In this document: piece after piece, positions 19,459 through 30,220 of the stretch
Layout of the letters: each line of letters begins with the position of its first letter
Numbering within the stretch: position 1 is the first letter of the stretch
Assembly (NCBI RefSeq): GCF_000002875.2
Contig: NC_009407.2
Span: 158,501 to 222,500 of the forward strand
Direction of reading: 5' to 3'
DNA from: Leishmania infantum JPCM5
Taxonomy: Eukaryota; Euglenozoa; Kinetoplastea; Trypanosomatida; Trypanosomatidae
Length of the DNA stretch: 64,000 nucleotides
Made by a program: the position numbers and the translations under genes
Notes under the pieces: model-generated
The model's input: the letters and a program-made list of their open reading frames with translations, nothing else
Database searches by the model: none
Told to the model about the DNA's origin: nothing

Positions 19459-20436
19459 ATGGGATGCACATCATCCACAGAAGCGAAAGCCAACGAAGCG
19501 CATTCGTCCTCAGCTCGTCTATCTCGAAGCCGCGTGACGAGGCCTCCCGATCGGATGGGCACGGCGCGCCGTCTGCGTCCGGCCGCGCGTGAAGAAGTCG
19601 ACTTCAACCCTGAAAACGCCGCCGGTGCAGAGCGCCTCCGCCCGTCCGTCGTCACGGCCCGCAGCAGCAGCCGGGTTGGTGCCGTTACCCTGCATGGTGT
19701 CTGTGGCTACACCCAAAACGGCGTGCCTGCGTACAGCAATGGCACCTCGAACACATGGACAAGCACGAAGAACTTCCGCGAAGGTATCTTTATGGGGTAC
19801 CAGTGGCAGTGTGTCGAGTTTGCCAGGCGGTGGCTCTGGGTGACGCACCGACTGTTGCTGCCAGAGCGTAGCTGCGCTTACTGCTTTTCTAGCTGCACGT
19901 ACGCATACCGACTCAAGAAGGACCCATCACCCACCTCGCAGCGGGCACGTGCGGCCATGCACGGGACTGCGGCAGAGACCGGTGCCGGCTCGCCATCGTC
20001 CTTCAAGGAAGTGAATGCCGCGACAGAGGTGAAGCTCCTTGGACCGTACACGAACAGAGACGCCTGGGAAAAGGTGCCCGCCAAGTTCGTGAAGCAAGGC
20101 TCACTGGTGCCTCCGGTGGCGGACAGCTTGATTGTCTACCCGATGAGCTGGGGCAGCCCGTGGGGACACATCGGTGTCATCACCGCCGTTGACCTGGATC
20201 GAAACTGTGTCTACGCTGCTGATCAAAACCGCTACTTTCACGACTGGAACGGCAAGTCGTACAGCGCCGTCTTTCGGCTGGACTGCGACAAGGGTCGATT
20301 CTACATACGCGACCACGAGGGCGAGTGCATGGGGTGGCTGACATTTCCAACCGCGGTGGAGGGGCACGACGTGTGGTGTGCAGGTGACCAGGCGCCACGG
20401 AAGGCATGCAAGCGACAGCAAGAAGCGGGGGCTTAA
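19459..20436 (+). CDS. CHAP-domain amidase (D-alanyl-glycyl endopeptidase-like)
   Basis: A 325-aa cysteine amidase/peptidase of the NlpC/P60-CHAP class, the type also found in glutathionylspermidine amidase. The core runs from about 75 to 300: 'GYQWQCVEFARRW' at 113-125 with the presumed nucleophile Cys118, 'WGSPWGHIGVITAV' at 231-244 with His237, and 'AADQN' at 253-257 giving the third polar residue. The N-terminus 'MGCTSS' is a textbook dual-acylation signal (myristoyl-Gly2, palmitoyl-Cys3), predicting attachment to a membrane, perhaps the flagellum. The start is the first ATG after a long ATG-less open frame. Similar kinetoplastid genes are annotated D-alanyl-glycyl endopeptidase-like; the real substrate is not known. 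The insertion at about 153-188 is low complexity. Confidence 0.88.
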   Translation: MGCTSSTEAKANEAHSSSARLSRSRVTRPPDRMGTARRLRPAAREEVDFNPENAAGAERLRPSVVTARSSSRVGAVTLHGVCGYTQNGVPAYSNGTSNTWTSTKNFREGIFMGYQWQCVEFARRWLWVTHRLLLPERSCAYCFSSCTYAYRLKKDPSPTSQRARAAMHGTAAETGAGSPSSFKEVNAATEVKLLGPYTNRDAWEKVPAKFVKQGSLVPPVADSLIVYPMSWGSPWGHIGVITAVDLDRNCVYAADQNRYFHDWNGKSYSAVFRLDCDKGRFYIRDHEGECMGWLTFPTAVEGHDVWCAGDQAPRKACKRQQEAGA

Positions 20437-21128
20437 AAGCGAAATGAAGCGCCCACACACACACACACACGCACACACCACCCCTCCCTTCCCTCCTCCC
20501 AGTGCACACATAGTGTGCGTCTCGTGGCGTCTGCCCCCCCCCCTCCGCCCCCACTCCCTGCAAGCGCCTTCTTGGTCGCATCACTGCTTTGGATTGCTCT
20601 TCCGCTGTCTATGCGCATGCTTTAGCCCCCCCCCCTCCCCTCCCTCACGTCTCGGCCTGTCCACCTGCCAACGCTTTGAAGGGGCAAAGAGTAGTTCAGG
20701 CCGAGCCCAGCCCGCCGCGCGGCGTACAATGCGTGTGCGTGTGCGTGTGTGTGTGTACGCCATGTCTATGGCAAAGAGCACTGGACATGCGCGCAAGGAA
20801 ACATGCACGCGGAAGATCGACAAGTATGCGAGACACGCTGCTCAGCGTTCATGGTCACCGCCTTTACCCCTTGGCGGCTTTCCCTTCATCCGCCATCTCT
20901 TCTCCCCTTCACCAAACCCCAGTACACACGCGCCCACTCGCGTGTAGTGGCCAACGCAGCCCCGTACAGAATCACGCAAGCGCACTTAGCCACTGCCGTC
21001 GCTCGAGGTGCCCTTTCCGCCCCCTCCCCTCTTGTGTGTGGAGGCAAAGCGACCATGGTGTGCCGCACGCGCTCGCCTTGGGTCGACACGCACAAGCTCC
21101 CCAAGCTTGCGCCACTTTCCTCGCCGCC
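20437..21128. other. Spacer with AC/GT arrays and C-runs
   Basis: (AC)n at about 20454-20477, C-runs at about 20537-20545 and 20626-20634, and (GT)n at about 20731-20757. The frame of the next gene is open throughout but lacks gene-like sequence. Confidence 0.6.
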
Positions 21129-22178
21129 ATGTCGTGGGAGCCTGACAAAAAGCACCGCAGTCAATGGAGTCTTACCGCCGACCCGCGGATGCTGAGCTCA
21201 GCGGCAGCGGTGACACAGTCGTCGTACCTGCACGCGCTCGGTGCCACACAGGAACTGCAGCCGGAGTCGCAGCATCTGCCGAAAGCTCGTAACACGGTCG
21301 CCTCTGGCGCATCGATCAACCCAGCCATGGCGGCTGTGGCGCAGCAGAAAGCTCGGTACGCGCGTTGCCCGTATGTCCCTCCACCTGCCTTGCGCCGTAG
21401 TCGCCTCCATCTGGGCCCCACGGCGGGCACCAGCGGCGCGCTTGGCGGAACAAAGCACATCGACGAGGGTCGTCGCGCCCTCACGCAGCCTGCAACGTGG
21501 TCTCTGCCGTTGCAGTCTGATTCCGCACAGCGCCGAACGCCTGCAGGCGCGGGGCCCACGCCGCGTTCGGCGGTCAATGGGGATACCACCTTTCACCCCC
21601 TTCCGCCACTACGGCCGTCACTCCATCCAATCCCTCCGCCACCGACTGAGTGGTGTCAGGCCCTCGTTGCGCTTCAAGAGCGTCAGCTGCTCTGCTGGCA
21701 GCAACTTATAGAAGCCCAGCAGCTGATGACTCACCACGTTGGGCGGCTGCAGGAAGAGTTGCAGTATGTGCGCGAAGTCCTGAAGCACGGACTTGGCAAG
21801 CACTCCACGACGGAGGCGGTCATCGCGAGCGCAGCAGATCCACGCAAGCGCTCCCGCTCGGAAGGCCACGACAGTTTCAAAGCTGCAACAGTGACCAAAT
21901 CTGCAGCAGCAGTGCCGACTGCCAGCGCCGCAACCTCGCAGCGGAACATGTCAGTGCACGTGGTTCGTTTGCTAGGAGAGAGCACCACCTCTACGCCTGC
22001 AGTCGTGCAGGACGCGGTAGTCTGTCGAGATGTCGCCCGGCCGGCAGAAGTCGCGCAAAGGCTCCCTTCGAGACCATCCGCAGAGCCGAAGGAGGGCAAT
22101 GGCGGTGGCGGCGGTGCTGCACACTCACAAGGCACCGCTGACGCTGCCGACAGCGAGGCAGACATCTTCATGCTCTGA
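21129..22178 (+). CDS. Hypothetical protein with short coiled coil
   Basis: A 349-aa protein of no recognised family. Residues 1-170 are Ala/Pro/Ser/Arg-rich and look disordered. Residues about 175-222 form a Gln/Leu-rich amphipathic helix ('LQERQLLCWQQLIEAQQLM') that probably makes a coiled coil. The C-terminal third is low complexity with a Gly run and ends in an acidic motif. The chosen ATG has the context GCCGCCATG and follows a C/T-rich segment; the frame stays open upstream to about 20589, including in-frame ATGs near 20790 and 20826, but with repeat-like text. Codon use is gene-like from 21129. Confidence 0.7.
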   Translation: MSWEPDKKHRSQWSLTADPRMLSSAAAVTQSSYLHALGATQELQPESQHLPKARNTVASGASINPAMAAVAQQKARYARCPYVPPPALRRSRLHLGPTAGTSGALGGTKHIDEGRRALTQPATWSLPLQSDSAQRRTPAGAGPTPRSAVNGDTTFHPLPPLRPSLHPIPPPPTEWCQALVALQERQLLCWQQLIEAQQLMTHHVGRLQEELQYVREVLKHGLGKHSTTEAVIASAADPRKRSRSEGHDSFKAATVTKSAAAVPTASAATSQRNMSVHVVRLLGESTTSTPAVVQDAVVCRDVARPAEVAQRLPSRPSAEPKEGNGGGGGAAHSQGTADAADSEADIFML

Positions 22179-23126
22179 CAAGGACTGCCCACCCTCACAA
22201 GAGACATACACGGGTGATGTTCACGCACTTCCACACACTGGCCTTAACGCGTCACGGAAACGGTGTTGTGTGTGTGTGTGTGTACGTGCGTGTGCGACAT
22301 GATACACCTCTCTGCTACCCCAACAGCCGCTCATAATGAAGAGCAAGCACAGACACGCAGACAGAGAAACTACCGCCCTCGCTGTCTCGCTACAGAGGCG
22401 CACGCGCGTTGGTCAGACGGCATTACATGACCTGGCGCTGCCTAAGCATGGGCGGAGAAGCGTATCACGTTGCTTCCGGATCTTCCATGCGCCGAGCACA
22501 TGACCCTTTCGCTGCCTTTGCCGTACTGCGCGGCTTTGCGTGGTCTCTCTTCATGTGCGTGTGTGTGTGTGTGTGTGTCACCGTGCCGCACACGCATATA
22601 TCGAAGTTACAAAGTCGCTCCTACGCTCTTTTTGGCACGCCCCCGCCCAACTTCGCCCACACAACCCTCTGCCCCACGTGCGCACACATGCACGCAGTCG
22701 CTGGCAGCGCACCCCATCCCCCATCCGCAGCCGTGTTGAAACACCCACATATATATACACACAAGCGGTGAAGCAGCATCCGCAGCGGTAGCGCTTTTCA
22801 CGCATAGACTCACCAACCCTTCCACATGTGCAGACACACGCGCATAGACACATCTGACCTGCTTCCACCTCCAGCTCTCTTCATTGCTTTCTCTCCATTA
22901 CACCAGCAGATAAAGAGTGCACCCATATCTCTCCGTCTATCTGTGTGCGTGTCAAGACCGGCGCGCACACCCCATCCGCAGCGCGCGCCTCTACGGCTCA
23001 CCTTCTATTTTTCCGTCTTCGCTTCACCTTCACAGAGAGAGATAGAGACATCGTCGTTGTCCGAGAAGTCAGGCTTCTTTTTTCAGTCATCTCTCCGCCA
23101 CCCCCTCTCCGTCCCCCCTCCACTCC
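22179..23126. other. Spacer with GT repeats and acceptor tract
   Basis: (GT)n at 22267-22283 and 22561-22578 and a short (TA)n near 22748-22756. A T-run ends in AG at 23085-23086, followed by a C/T block right up to the ATG at 23127, a good acceptor candidate for the coiled-coil gene. Confidence 0.6.
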
Positions 23127-26100
23127 ATGGACGCCACATGGCAATCCTCTATCGACCGGACGCTGCGCTCCACGGAGGCGACGCTTGAGCAGCTGTCGCA
23201 TCGTCGCGACAACTACGATCGCGCGAAGCGCCGCGTCGACGACTACCTTGGTGCGACACCGAACCGCCACGACGGCCCGCCCGCTCTAGATGTGTTCGAT
23301 CATGATTTGAGTCTACCACCACCCTTGCCACAGCACCTCCGCTACCGTGCCGCGCGCATGGCAGGCCCGTCTCCGCCAGCGCCGACCTCACTGGATCCAT
23401 CGGCCCCCGCGCGGCGGTCACGCTTACTGTCGTCGGCAGGCGGTTGTGCGGATCCGCGGCCACCTGGCCCGTCGTCGTCACCGCTACAGCTCGTAAATGC
23501 ACAGGTGCGAGGCGCGCTGTTGGAACTGGAGCTCGAGAAGGCGAAGCGGGCCGACAGCGTCCGTGAGCTGGCTCACCGCACCACTGCCGAGCTCTCTGAA
23601 ATGCGCAGTCTCATCACGCAGCTCCAGACGGAGAACGAGGCGCTGAAAAAGTCTGTGCGCGCGCTGGAGGGGCGACTCGGGTATGGGGGCAAGTGTGACA
23701 GTCAGCACAAGAGCGTAGAAAACAGTGCAGCCACGACCGCGGATGGCGCGACCTCGATATCCCTGTCTGGTGCATTCGCCCGGCCAACGCATGCAGGCAT
23801 GTTGTCTTCTTCGACCGTCAACAATGGATTTGGCCCTGCGCACGACGCAACGATGCCTGCCGGTGCCGCGGCGTCGCTCGCGGCCCGCGTGGAAGCACTC
23901 GAGGCAGGGCTCGCGCGGCAGCAGCAGCAGGCAGAGGACCGGCAGACACGCGTGGCAAGCGTGCTGCACGAGCTGGTAAAGGCGGAGGTAGGCTCCGAGG
24001 TGTCGCAGGTGCGCGCGTTGGCACGGGAAGCAGCCCGCGATAGCGCGGAAAACTTGCTGAAGCTGCGGCTCTCTGCCCTGCAGTCAAGCACCCAAGCGGA
24101 TCTCCAGAAGGCGCTGCACATCGCATCGGCGAGCGAAACCGTGGCCCAGCACGCACAGCAGCAGTGCCGCGAAGCAGAGCAACGACTATACTCCCACATG
24201 CACAAGCTGCAGGCACAGTTGTCGGAGTGGCAACGCACGCATAGCAGCGATGCGTCGGGCAGCGCCGCCGCCGCTGCGTTGGTGTCAAGCCAGCAGGAGC
24301 AGGAGCGTATTGCCACGGTGGACCGCCGCATTGCTGAGCAGCTGCGCGGCGTGCAAAGGCAGCTACAGGAGTACCGTGCCGACGTCGAGGCGCAAGTGGA
24401 CCGGCTGGCACAGCAGCACAAAGCTCTCTCCAGCGTGGTGCAAAGAAAGGCTGATGCTGGTGAATTGCTAGCGGTGCGCGAGCATGTAGAGGAGCAGCAG
24501 AGAGATGGCAGCAGCGAGTGGATGTCGCGTGATCAGGTGACCGCTCTGCTGCGGGCGCAGCTGCAGCCCCTCCACGATGAGGTGCGCAAGACACAGGCCA
24601 TGGCGCAAGAGAACCTTGGTGGCGCCGATGCGTGGCGACAGCAAGCTGCGATGCGCTTGGCGGCAGTCGAAGCCAGCATGAAGGCGTACTCCGCGGAAAC
24701 GCTGCAGGATCAGCAATGGCAAAGCTGCGCACGTGACATACAGCAGTTGCGGACAGACATGAGCAGCGTCCAGTCCTGCGCCGCAGAGGCAGTGAGGCAA
24801 GCCAGGGCGGAGCTGGCGGATGTCTGGGATGCCAAGGTGAGGCTACTGGAGGAGCGCACGCAGCAGATGCACCGAGAACGTCAGCAGCAGACCGACGCAC
24901 AGCTCCGCCAGCTGCAGCAGACACTGGCGGAACAGCAGGAGGCGCTGCAGCGAGCTCGTGTGGCAGGGGAGTCCTCGGATGAGCGTCTACGGCGGACGGA
25001 GGCGGCACTTGCTGCGGTTGAGGCAACCCTGCCACGCGCGGTGGAAGGCGTTCGGGCCAGGTGCGAGGCGCTGCAGGGACTCATTCAGCAGACGTGCGTA
25101 CTTCCGGTGACCCGGGTGCAGCAGGACATCGAGGAAGCGCAGCGCAAGCTGCAGGCGGCGGAGGAAGACCGGATACGGCTGAACAGCAGCTGGACGCAGC
25201 AGCTGGCAGAAGCGAGGCAGTACCACGAAGAACGCGCCCGGCACACCCGGGAGGTGCTCGAACAGCGCCTCGCTCACCACAAAGAGCTCTATGAGGAACT
25301 CAGGACACAACAGACCCTTCAGCGGCGTGCCGCGGAGGAGCAGCATCAGCAACTCATGGACCGTGTCCGCCAAGTTCAACAGCAGCAACAGTATGGGGCG
25401 TCGAGCGTGGTGGCGCTGACGCCTGTGCGCGAGCCGCCTGCAGAGGGGGAGAGCACTCCTGCGCTGGCGACAGCGGCGCCGACCACCATGGCCAGCACGT
25501 CAGGGCCGGAGGAAGGTCAGCACAGCCTGCAACTGCTAGCCAGCCGCCTTCAGGTTCTCGATAACCGCCTCGAGGCAGTCGAGGAGGCGTGCGCTAAGGT
25601 GCCCTTCACCGTCGCTGACGCGACAGCCTCGGTCGCAAAGCGTCTGGAAGGGCTGCAGAACCGCGTGCACGCCGAGGCCGACGACGGGAGAAAGCGGCAC
25701 GATGCGCTAAAGCGCGACATGGAACTGCAGCTGGGTGCGGTGCCGAGGAAGTGCTCAGAAACGGCAGCGTCCATCGACACTCAGTCGGCACGCACGGCGC
25801 GTCAAGTGGAAGAGCTCCTTTCCCCGCTGCAACTTGTCACGCACCTTGCAGCCAACGATTCGTGTCTTCAGCACCTCGCGCGTCGCCTGCGAGACCACCT
25901 GGAGCTGGCGCCCGAGAACACAGCTGCTTTGGCTGATGTGCGTGCTCACCTCGTGGTACAGGCAAAAACGCTGGAGGTGTTGCAGGCATCGGTGCAAGAC
26001 ACGCAGCAGAGGCTCACCGGGCTCAGCGAGATGCGCCTTGCAGATCAAACGTCTGCCGCCGTTCCCTCTTCAAGCTCAGAGATGGAGTCTGCCGCAGCTG

Positions 26101-27380
26101 CAGAGGCGGCGGCTGCACGAGAGGAGATGCCGAATGTCGTTCGGAGCCTACAGGTAGCGCTTGAGGAACAGCGTGAGCGTCAGGAGGACCTCGAAAAAGG
26201 CCTGCGTCACGTCACGACGGAGCAGCTCACCACCATCACCACGGAGCTGGCTGAGCTCAAGCGGGTAACAGACAGCGTCCCGCTTGAGCTCGCCAAGCTT
26301 GCCGAACAGTGCAGCGCCCTCCAATCGGTGCAGCGGCAGCAGCTGCCGACGCTGCAGAAGTACGTGCAGGATGTCGTCGATGTGGTCGAGTCGAACCAGT
26401 CGGCGCAGATGGGCCCGATCCAGCTGCGGCTGCGCGCCGTCGAGGATCGTCACAAGCATCTGCAGGCGCGAGTGGAGGAGGTCAGCGCAACCCACGAGGC
26501 GGATGCGGCGCAGAAGGTGCAAGATCTGCACAGGACGTTGGGCCAGCAGCAGAAGGTGCACAAAGCTGTTGAGGAGCAGCTGGCAGGTTTGCGCGACAAC
26601 GTGGCGGCCACACGAGCGGACGTCGACTCTCTGGCGCAGCGCATGGCTGCCGCAGAGCAGGTGAGGGAGCACGCGACAGACCTGCAAGTCGTCGCGTCAT
26701 CCGCCAAAGCCAACGAAACCGCCGCAGCGAAAACGGACGAAGCGCTCGTGGTACCCGATGCTGTGGCGGAGCTGCGCCTGTACATGGAGGACATCGATGA
26801 ACGGCTTGCCCAACTGGAGGAGCAGGCGCACAGCTCGGTGTCTGTGACGGCAGAGATGCTGGGGGCGTTTCGCGATCAACTCCAACATGTCGTTGGCCGC
26901 TTTGCGGCAGCCGCCGCGCAGTTCACCGGAAATGCAGAGGGCAACGAAGCGAACGAGGCAGAGAATGGTGATGCCGCAGCGACGGAGGCGGCGGTGGCGG
27001 CCACGAAGGGTGTTTCTTGCTCCACACAGCCGCCCATCCACAGCCTTGAGGACGTTCTCTTATTCCTTCTTCACCAACTCCACCAATTTCAGCACGCGCT
27101 GCGGCAGCTGCAGTCGAACACGGTGGATACGCTGGAGATACTCGAACAGCATGAGGAGAGTGTCGCGCCGCTACCAATGCTCCAGCACACTGTCGATGTG
27201 ATGGCCGCCACCCTTCTGCCACTCGCGGAGCGGCTCGGTGTGGACGCTGCTGCCGTCCGCGCTGTCTCGGCGCAGCCGCAGCATCGCCACCATCACCATG
27301 TCTCGCTGTTCCCGCCCTCGCGCAGCAGCAGCAGTAGCGGCAGCAGTGCGTCTGAGAAGTGTGAGTGGGTCCGAGGGTGA
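23127..27380 (+). CDS. Giant coiled-coil protein
   Basis: A 1417-aa protein that is almost entirely Gln/Glu/Ala/Leu/Arg-rich heptad sequence from about residue 120 to 1290, broken near 195-235 and 765-800 by low-complexity linkers. The N-terminal ~110 residues are Pro/Arg/Ser-rich, and the C-terminus ends in a His run and Ser-rich tail. There is no motor, kinase or membrane segment. Such composition is typical of cytoskeletal or flagellar structural proteins of kinetoplastids (basal body, paraflagellar rod margin, attachment zone), but nothing here fixes the location. The ATG follows directly on the polypyrimidine block. Confidence 0.85.
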   Translation: MDATWQSSIDRTLRSTEATLEQLSHRRDNYDRAKRRVDDYLGATPNRHDGPPALDVFDHDLSLPPPLPQHLRYRAARMAGPSPPAPTSLDPSAPARRSRLLSSAGGCADPRPPGPSSSPLQLVNAQVRGALLELELEKAKRADSVRELAHRTTAELSEMRSLITQLQTENEALKKSVRALEGRLGYGGKCDSQHKSVENSAATTADGATSISLSGAFARPTHAGMLSSSTVNNGFGPAHDATMPAGAAASLAARVEALEAGLARQQQQAEDRQTRVASVLHELVKAEVGSEVSQVRALAREAARDSAENLLKLRLSALQSSTQADLQKALHIASASETVAQHAQQQCREAEQRLYSHMHKLQAQLSEWQRTHSSDASGSAAAAALVSSQQEQERIATVDRRIAEQLRGVQRQLQEYRADVEAQVDRLAQQHKALSSVVQRKADAGELLAVREHVEEQQRDGSSEWMSRDQVTALLRAQLQPLHDEVRKTQAMAQENLGGADAWRQQAAMRLAAVEASMKAYSAETLQDQQWQSCARDIQQLRTDMSSVQSCAAEAVRQARAELADVWDAKVRLLEERTQQMHRERQQQTDAQLRQLQQTLAEQQEALQRARVAGESSDERLRRTEAALAAVEATLPRAVEGVRARCEALQGLIQQTCVLPVTRVQQDIEEAQRKLQAAEEDRIRLNSSWTQQLAEARQYHEERARHTREVLEQRLAHHKELYEELRTQQTLQRRAAEEQHQQLMDRVRQVQQQQQYGASSVVALTPVREPPAEGESTPALATAAPTTMASTSGPEEGQHSLQLLASRLQVLDNRLEAVEEACAKVPFTVADATASVAKRLEGLQNRVHAEADDGRKRHDALKRDMELQLGAVPRKCSETAASIDTQSARTARQVEELLSPLQLVTHLAANDSCLQHLARRLRDHLELAPENTAALADVRAHLVVQAKTLEVLQASVQDTQQRLTGLSEMRLADQTSAAVPSSSSEMESAAAAEAAAAREEMPNVVRSLQVALEEQRERQEDLEKGLRHVTTEQLTTITTELAELKRVTDSVPLELAKLAEQCSALQSVQRQQLPTLQKYVQDVVDVVESNQSAQMGPIQLRLRAVEDRHKHLQARVEEVSATHEADAAQKVQDLHRTLGQQQKVHKAVEEQLAGLRDNVAATRADVDSLAQRMAAAEQVREHATDLQVVASSAKANETAAAKTDEALVVPDAVAELRLYMEDIDERLAQLEEQAHSSVSVTAEMLGAFRDQLQHVVGRFAAAAAQFTGNAEGNEANEAENGDAAATEAAVAATKGVSCSTQPPIHSLEDVLLFLLHQLHQFQHALRQLQSNTVDTLEILEQHEESVAPLPMLQHTVDVMAATLLPLAERLGVDAAAVRAVSAQPQHRHHHHVSLFPPSRSSSSSGSSASEKCEWVRG

Positions 27381-27973
27381 CCACCTGGACACGTTTAGAG
27401 CGAAGAGAGCGGGAGGGAGGGTGGGGTAGCTGGTGGCGCGGAGACGATGCAATGCGTGCCAATGCCTTGATCTTTCCTCCCACTCGGTTCGCTTTCCTGG
27501 ATCGCTAGTTCTTCACCGATGTGATCTCCCTCGTGTGCTTGGGTTGTATATATGTTCGTGGGCATGTGTTTCGCTTGGAAAGACAGTCGCCATAAATCCT
27601 TATCTCCCTTTCGTAACTTCTCTCTGTCTCCCAGCACTGCAAAGTCCTGTAGCGGCACCGTTGCCTGGACCCCTCGGACACGCTTGCGCACGAGGGCACC
27701 TATCCGTGACCACGTCGATGCCGACTAGAGAAACGTCGCTTATTCCACATCCTTCCGACCCCCCCCCCTCGACCTTCTCGGTGCCCTCCATCTTGATTCT
27801 CCTCCTTTCAAATAGCACCGCCGGTTGCTTTACACCCACAAAGGCCCTGATTCTGCGCAGCATCTACGCACGCAAGTCATTGTCATCTCTGGCACTGAAG
27901 GACGCTGCCGACAACCCTACTGCGCCCTGTACATTCCGCTCTACTCCTTCATCGAAGACACGGGTTCACGAAG
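27381..27973. other. Spacer
   Basis: No gene seen. A C-run at about 27761-27769 lies in a C/T-rich block with AG sites downstream, plausible for splicing of the gene at 27974. Confidence 0.55.
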
Positions 27974-28645
27974 ATGACGGCGTCCTCCGTCGAGCTAGAG
28001 CAGCTGAAGCGACAGCTTATCAAGAGGTACGAAGAGCAGATCAACGAGCAGCTCGGTTGCCGCGCCGCCGCCGCCGCCGGTGATGACCCTGCGCCAGCGC
28101 CCTCTTCCACGCCCGCATACCTTTATCAGCAGCTTCTCTGTCTGCGCGCCGGTCGCGCGTACGGGGTCGGGATGCCGACGAACGCCTCGGAGAGGGTGCA
28201 GTTGCTAGCGGAGAGCCAGCCGCCGCCCGAGGCGATGATCATGCGGCGACTGCGCAAAGCGCAGGATGAGAGCATTCGCCTGCTAGCCGCTCGCACCGCC
28301 GCGACAGCAGGAAAGTCCGCTGAGTACGATGCAGCCGTGGCACCTTCCGTGGATAATGCAACCGCCGCTGGTGGAGCACGTGAAGAAGTCGCAGCCAAGC
28401 CCTTTACCGCGGAGGAGCGGATGAAGTTGCTGTCACAGATTGCGGCGGGTAGCGCACCACCGCCCCTTTCCGAATCGGCTCCTTCGAAACTTGCCCCTGC
28501 CGCTGCCACCTCCGCTGATGATGTCGCTGCTTGCGACGAGTGCGCTGCCGAGGCTTGTGAGAATCAGAGTGAGTCTGAGAACAAGGAAGAAGAACGAGAA
28601 GCAGTGGAAGAGAGGGAAGAGGCACCTTCCGAGCTCGCGGCATGA
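27974..28645 (+). CDS. Hypothetical protein, acidic C-terminus
   Basis: A 223-aa protein. An N-terminal charged helix ('VELEQLKRQLIKRYEEQINE') is followed by an Ala-rich linker, a conserved-looking core at about 45-105 ('YLYQQLLCLRAGRAYGVGMP', then 'MIMRRLRKAQDESIRLLAAR'), and a Glu-rich tail. Codon use is strongly gene-like. No family is recognised. It lies ~590 bp after the coiled-coil gene. Confidence 0.75.
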   Translation: MTASSVELEQLKRQLIKRYEEQINEQLGCRAAAAAGDDPAPAPSSTPAYLYQQLLCLRAGRAYGVGMPTNASERVQLLAESQPPPEAMIMRRLRKAQDESIRLLAARTAATAGKSAEYDAAVAPSVDNATAAGGAREEVAAKPFTAEERMKLLSQIAAGSAPPPLSESAPSKLAPAAATSADDVAACDECAAEACENQSESENKEEEREAVEEREEAPSELAA

Positions 28646-30220
28646 CAGCACCAAAGATGGTGTGCGACTGAGAAGACTGCTGCGTTGTTTTTTGTTTGTG
28701 TTTCGCCTTGCCCCGGCGATGGTGTGCGCCACCTCCTCTCGTCCCCTTCTGGTTGCTGCCCCTGGAAGCGTTGCTCGTGGCACGCACTCCTTTTTTTTTG
28801 TTGTTCCGCTTCTCTTCAGCATCATCTCCTCCTCTCTTCACGCATTCCTGTCGCACGGCGTTGGTGTGCATGCGGTGTATCGGTGTTGGAGGCACGGATG
28901 AATCTTAGTTGGAACGCGATGTTCTTTAGTGCTATTACTGTGGTCTTCTTTTTTTTTTTCGGAGGAAGGGTGGAGTGGTAGGAGGAGGGGGGGTTGTACC
29001 CGGCGCCGCCTGCCTGCAAAACCACCTCTCATTCCCTCCGTCTTCCCGCCCTTGGAAATGAGGGTGGATGGGTGCAGGGGGGGGGCGTTCGTGGCACCCC
29101 TTTTTTTGGCACTAACAAGATGGGAGCAACGATATGGTTGCTTTTGCAGCGACAGACAGGACGTGCGGTGGATACCTATACCGACCTGCTCAGTAACGTC
29201 CTTTCCTAGTGCCAATGGGGGGGGGTGACTGTGTACGTACGTGCCTTCGTTTCTCACTTTTTTTTTGCGAGAACTGGGTCAAGGGCCAAAGGAAAGAAGA
29301 AAACAAAATCTAAAATAACAGAACCGTCTCTCCACTGTTGCCGTGCGCACTTCCACAGGGCGTACACGGTTGTCGAGAGGGCGACGAGGCGTCCCATCGC
29401 TGCTGCCCTACACGTGCGTGTGTGTGTGGCATGTCTGCATACTGCCACTATTCCCTCGCCTTGTGTAGCCGTCACATCTTTTTTCTCTCAATCCTCTTGC
29501 TCCACTACCACCACACCCGCGATGCACACACCCTCACCCCTCGTACGTATATCTTCGTCAGCCACACTGAAGTTGGTTCGTTAGGGGACGACAGCACCTT
29601 GGCCCATAGGTAATTAGGCATACACCTTCAAGCACGTACATACACCTACACGTGTGTTCTTGTAAAATCAACAGCAGCAGCAGCAGTACAGAGACGGGAA
29701 CGCAGGCGGACGTCTTGCGCGCGTTGCTCTCACATCGCCAGCCCTTCTCCTGCCGATTTTTTTTTGCGCTTCTTCCTTTCGTTCCTCTCCTTCGACTCGC
29801 TTTGCTCTCTGCTGCCCGCTCACGCAACGACTGTTTTCCATTTTTTCCCCACCCTGCCCGTACTTCGGTTCCTCTGCTCTCGTCTCTTGGCTGCCACCCC
29901 GACGTCACTCGATCGCGTTCACAGTAGCGCGTGACTGCGTGCCCTTTGTTTACACGTCGCTCCCTTCTTCCGTTGCTGTCGGTTTGCTTTTTTTTTTCCT
30001 TTCGCGTTCATCTTCCTCACCTCCTTTTGTTTTCGGGTGCGTATCCTGCGCGTGCACTCGTAGAGGTTTTTGGGTTCGCGCCCTTGTTCCGTCGCCATTG
30101 CCAGGGACCTGAATACCGTATTCCTTGCGCTTTCTGTGTGTGGGTGTGCGCACGTGACAGCCCGATCCGGAGACTTCATCCACCGTAGCAACTCATCAGC
30201 AATACCCGCTTCACAGAACA
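28646..30220. other. Spacer with many T-runs
   Basis: Unusually many T homopolymers of 8-12 on the + strand (about 28791, 28948, 29099, 29258, 29758, 29987), plus G-runs near 29083 and 29217. No supported gene. The last T/C tracts before 30220 are likely acceptor sequence for the AMPK beta gene. Confidence 0.6.

Noticed and set aside
23818..25035. 405-codon minus-strand frame opposite the coiled-coil gene
   Set aside because: Ala/Pro/Arg-rich reverse reading of CAG/GCG codons; no start context.
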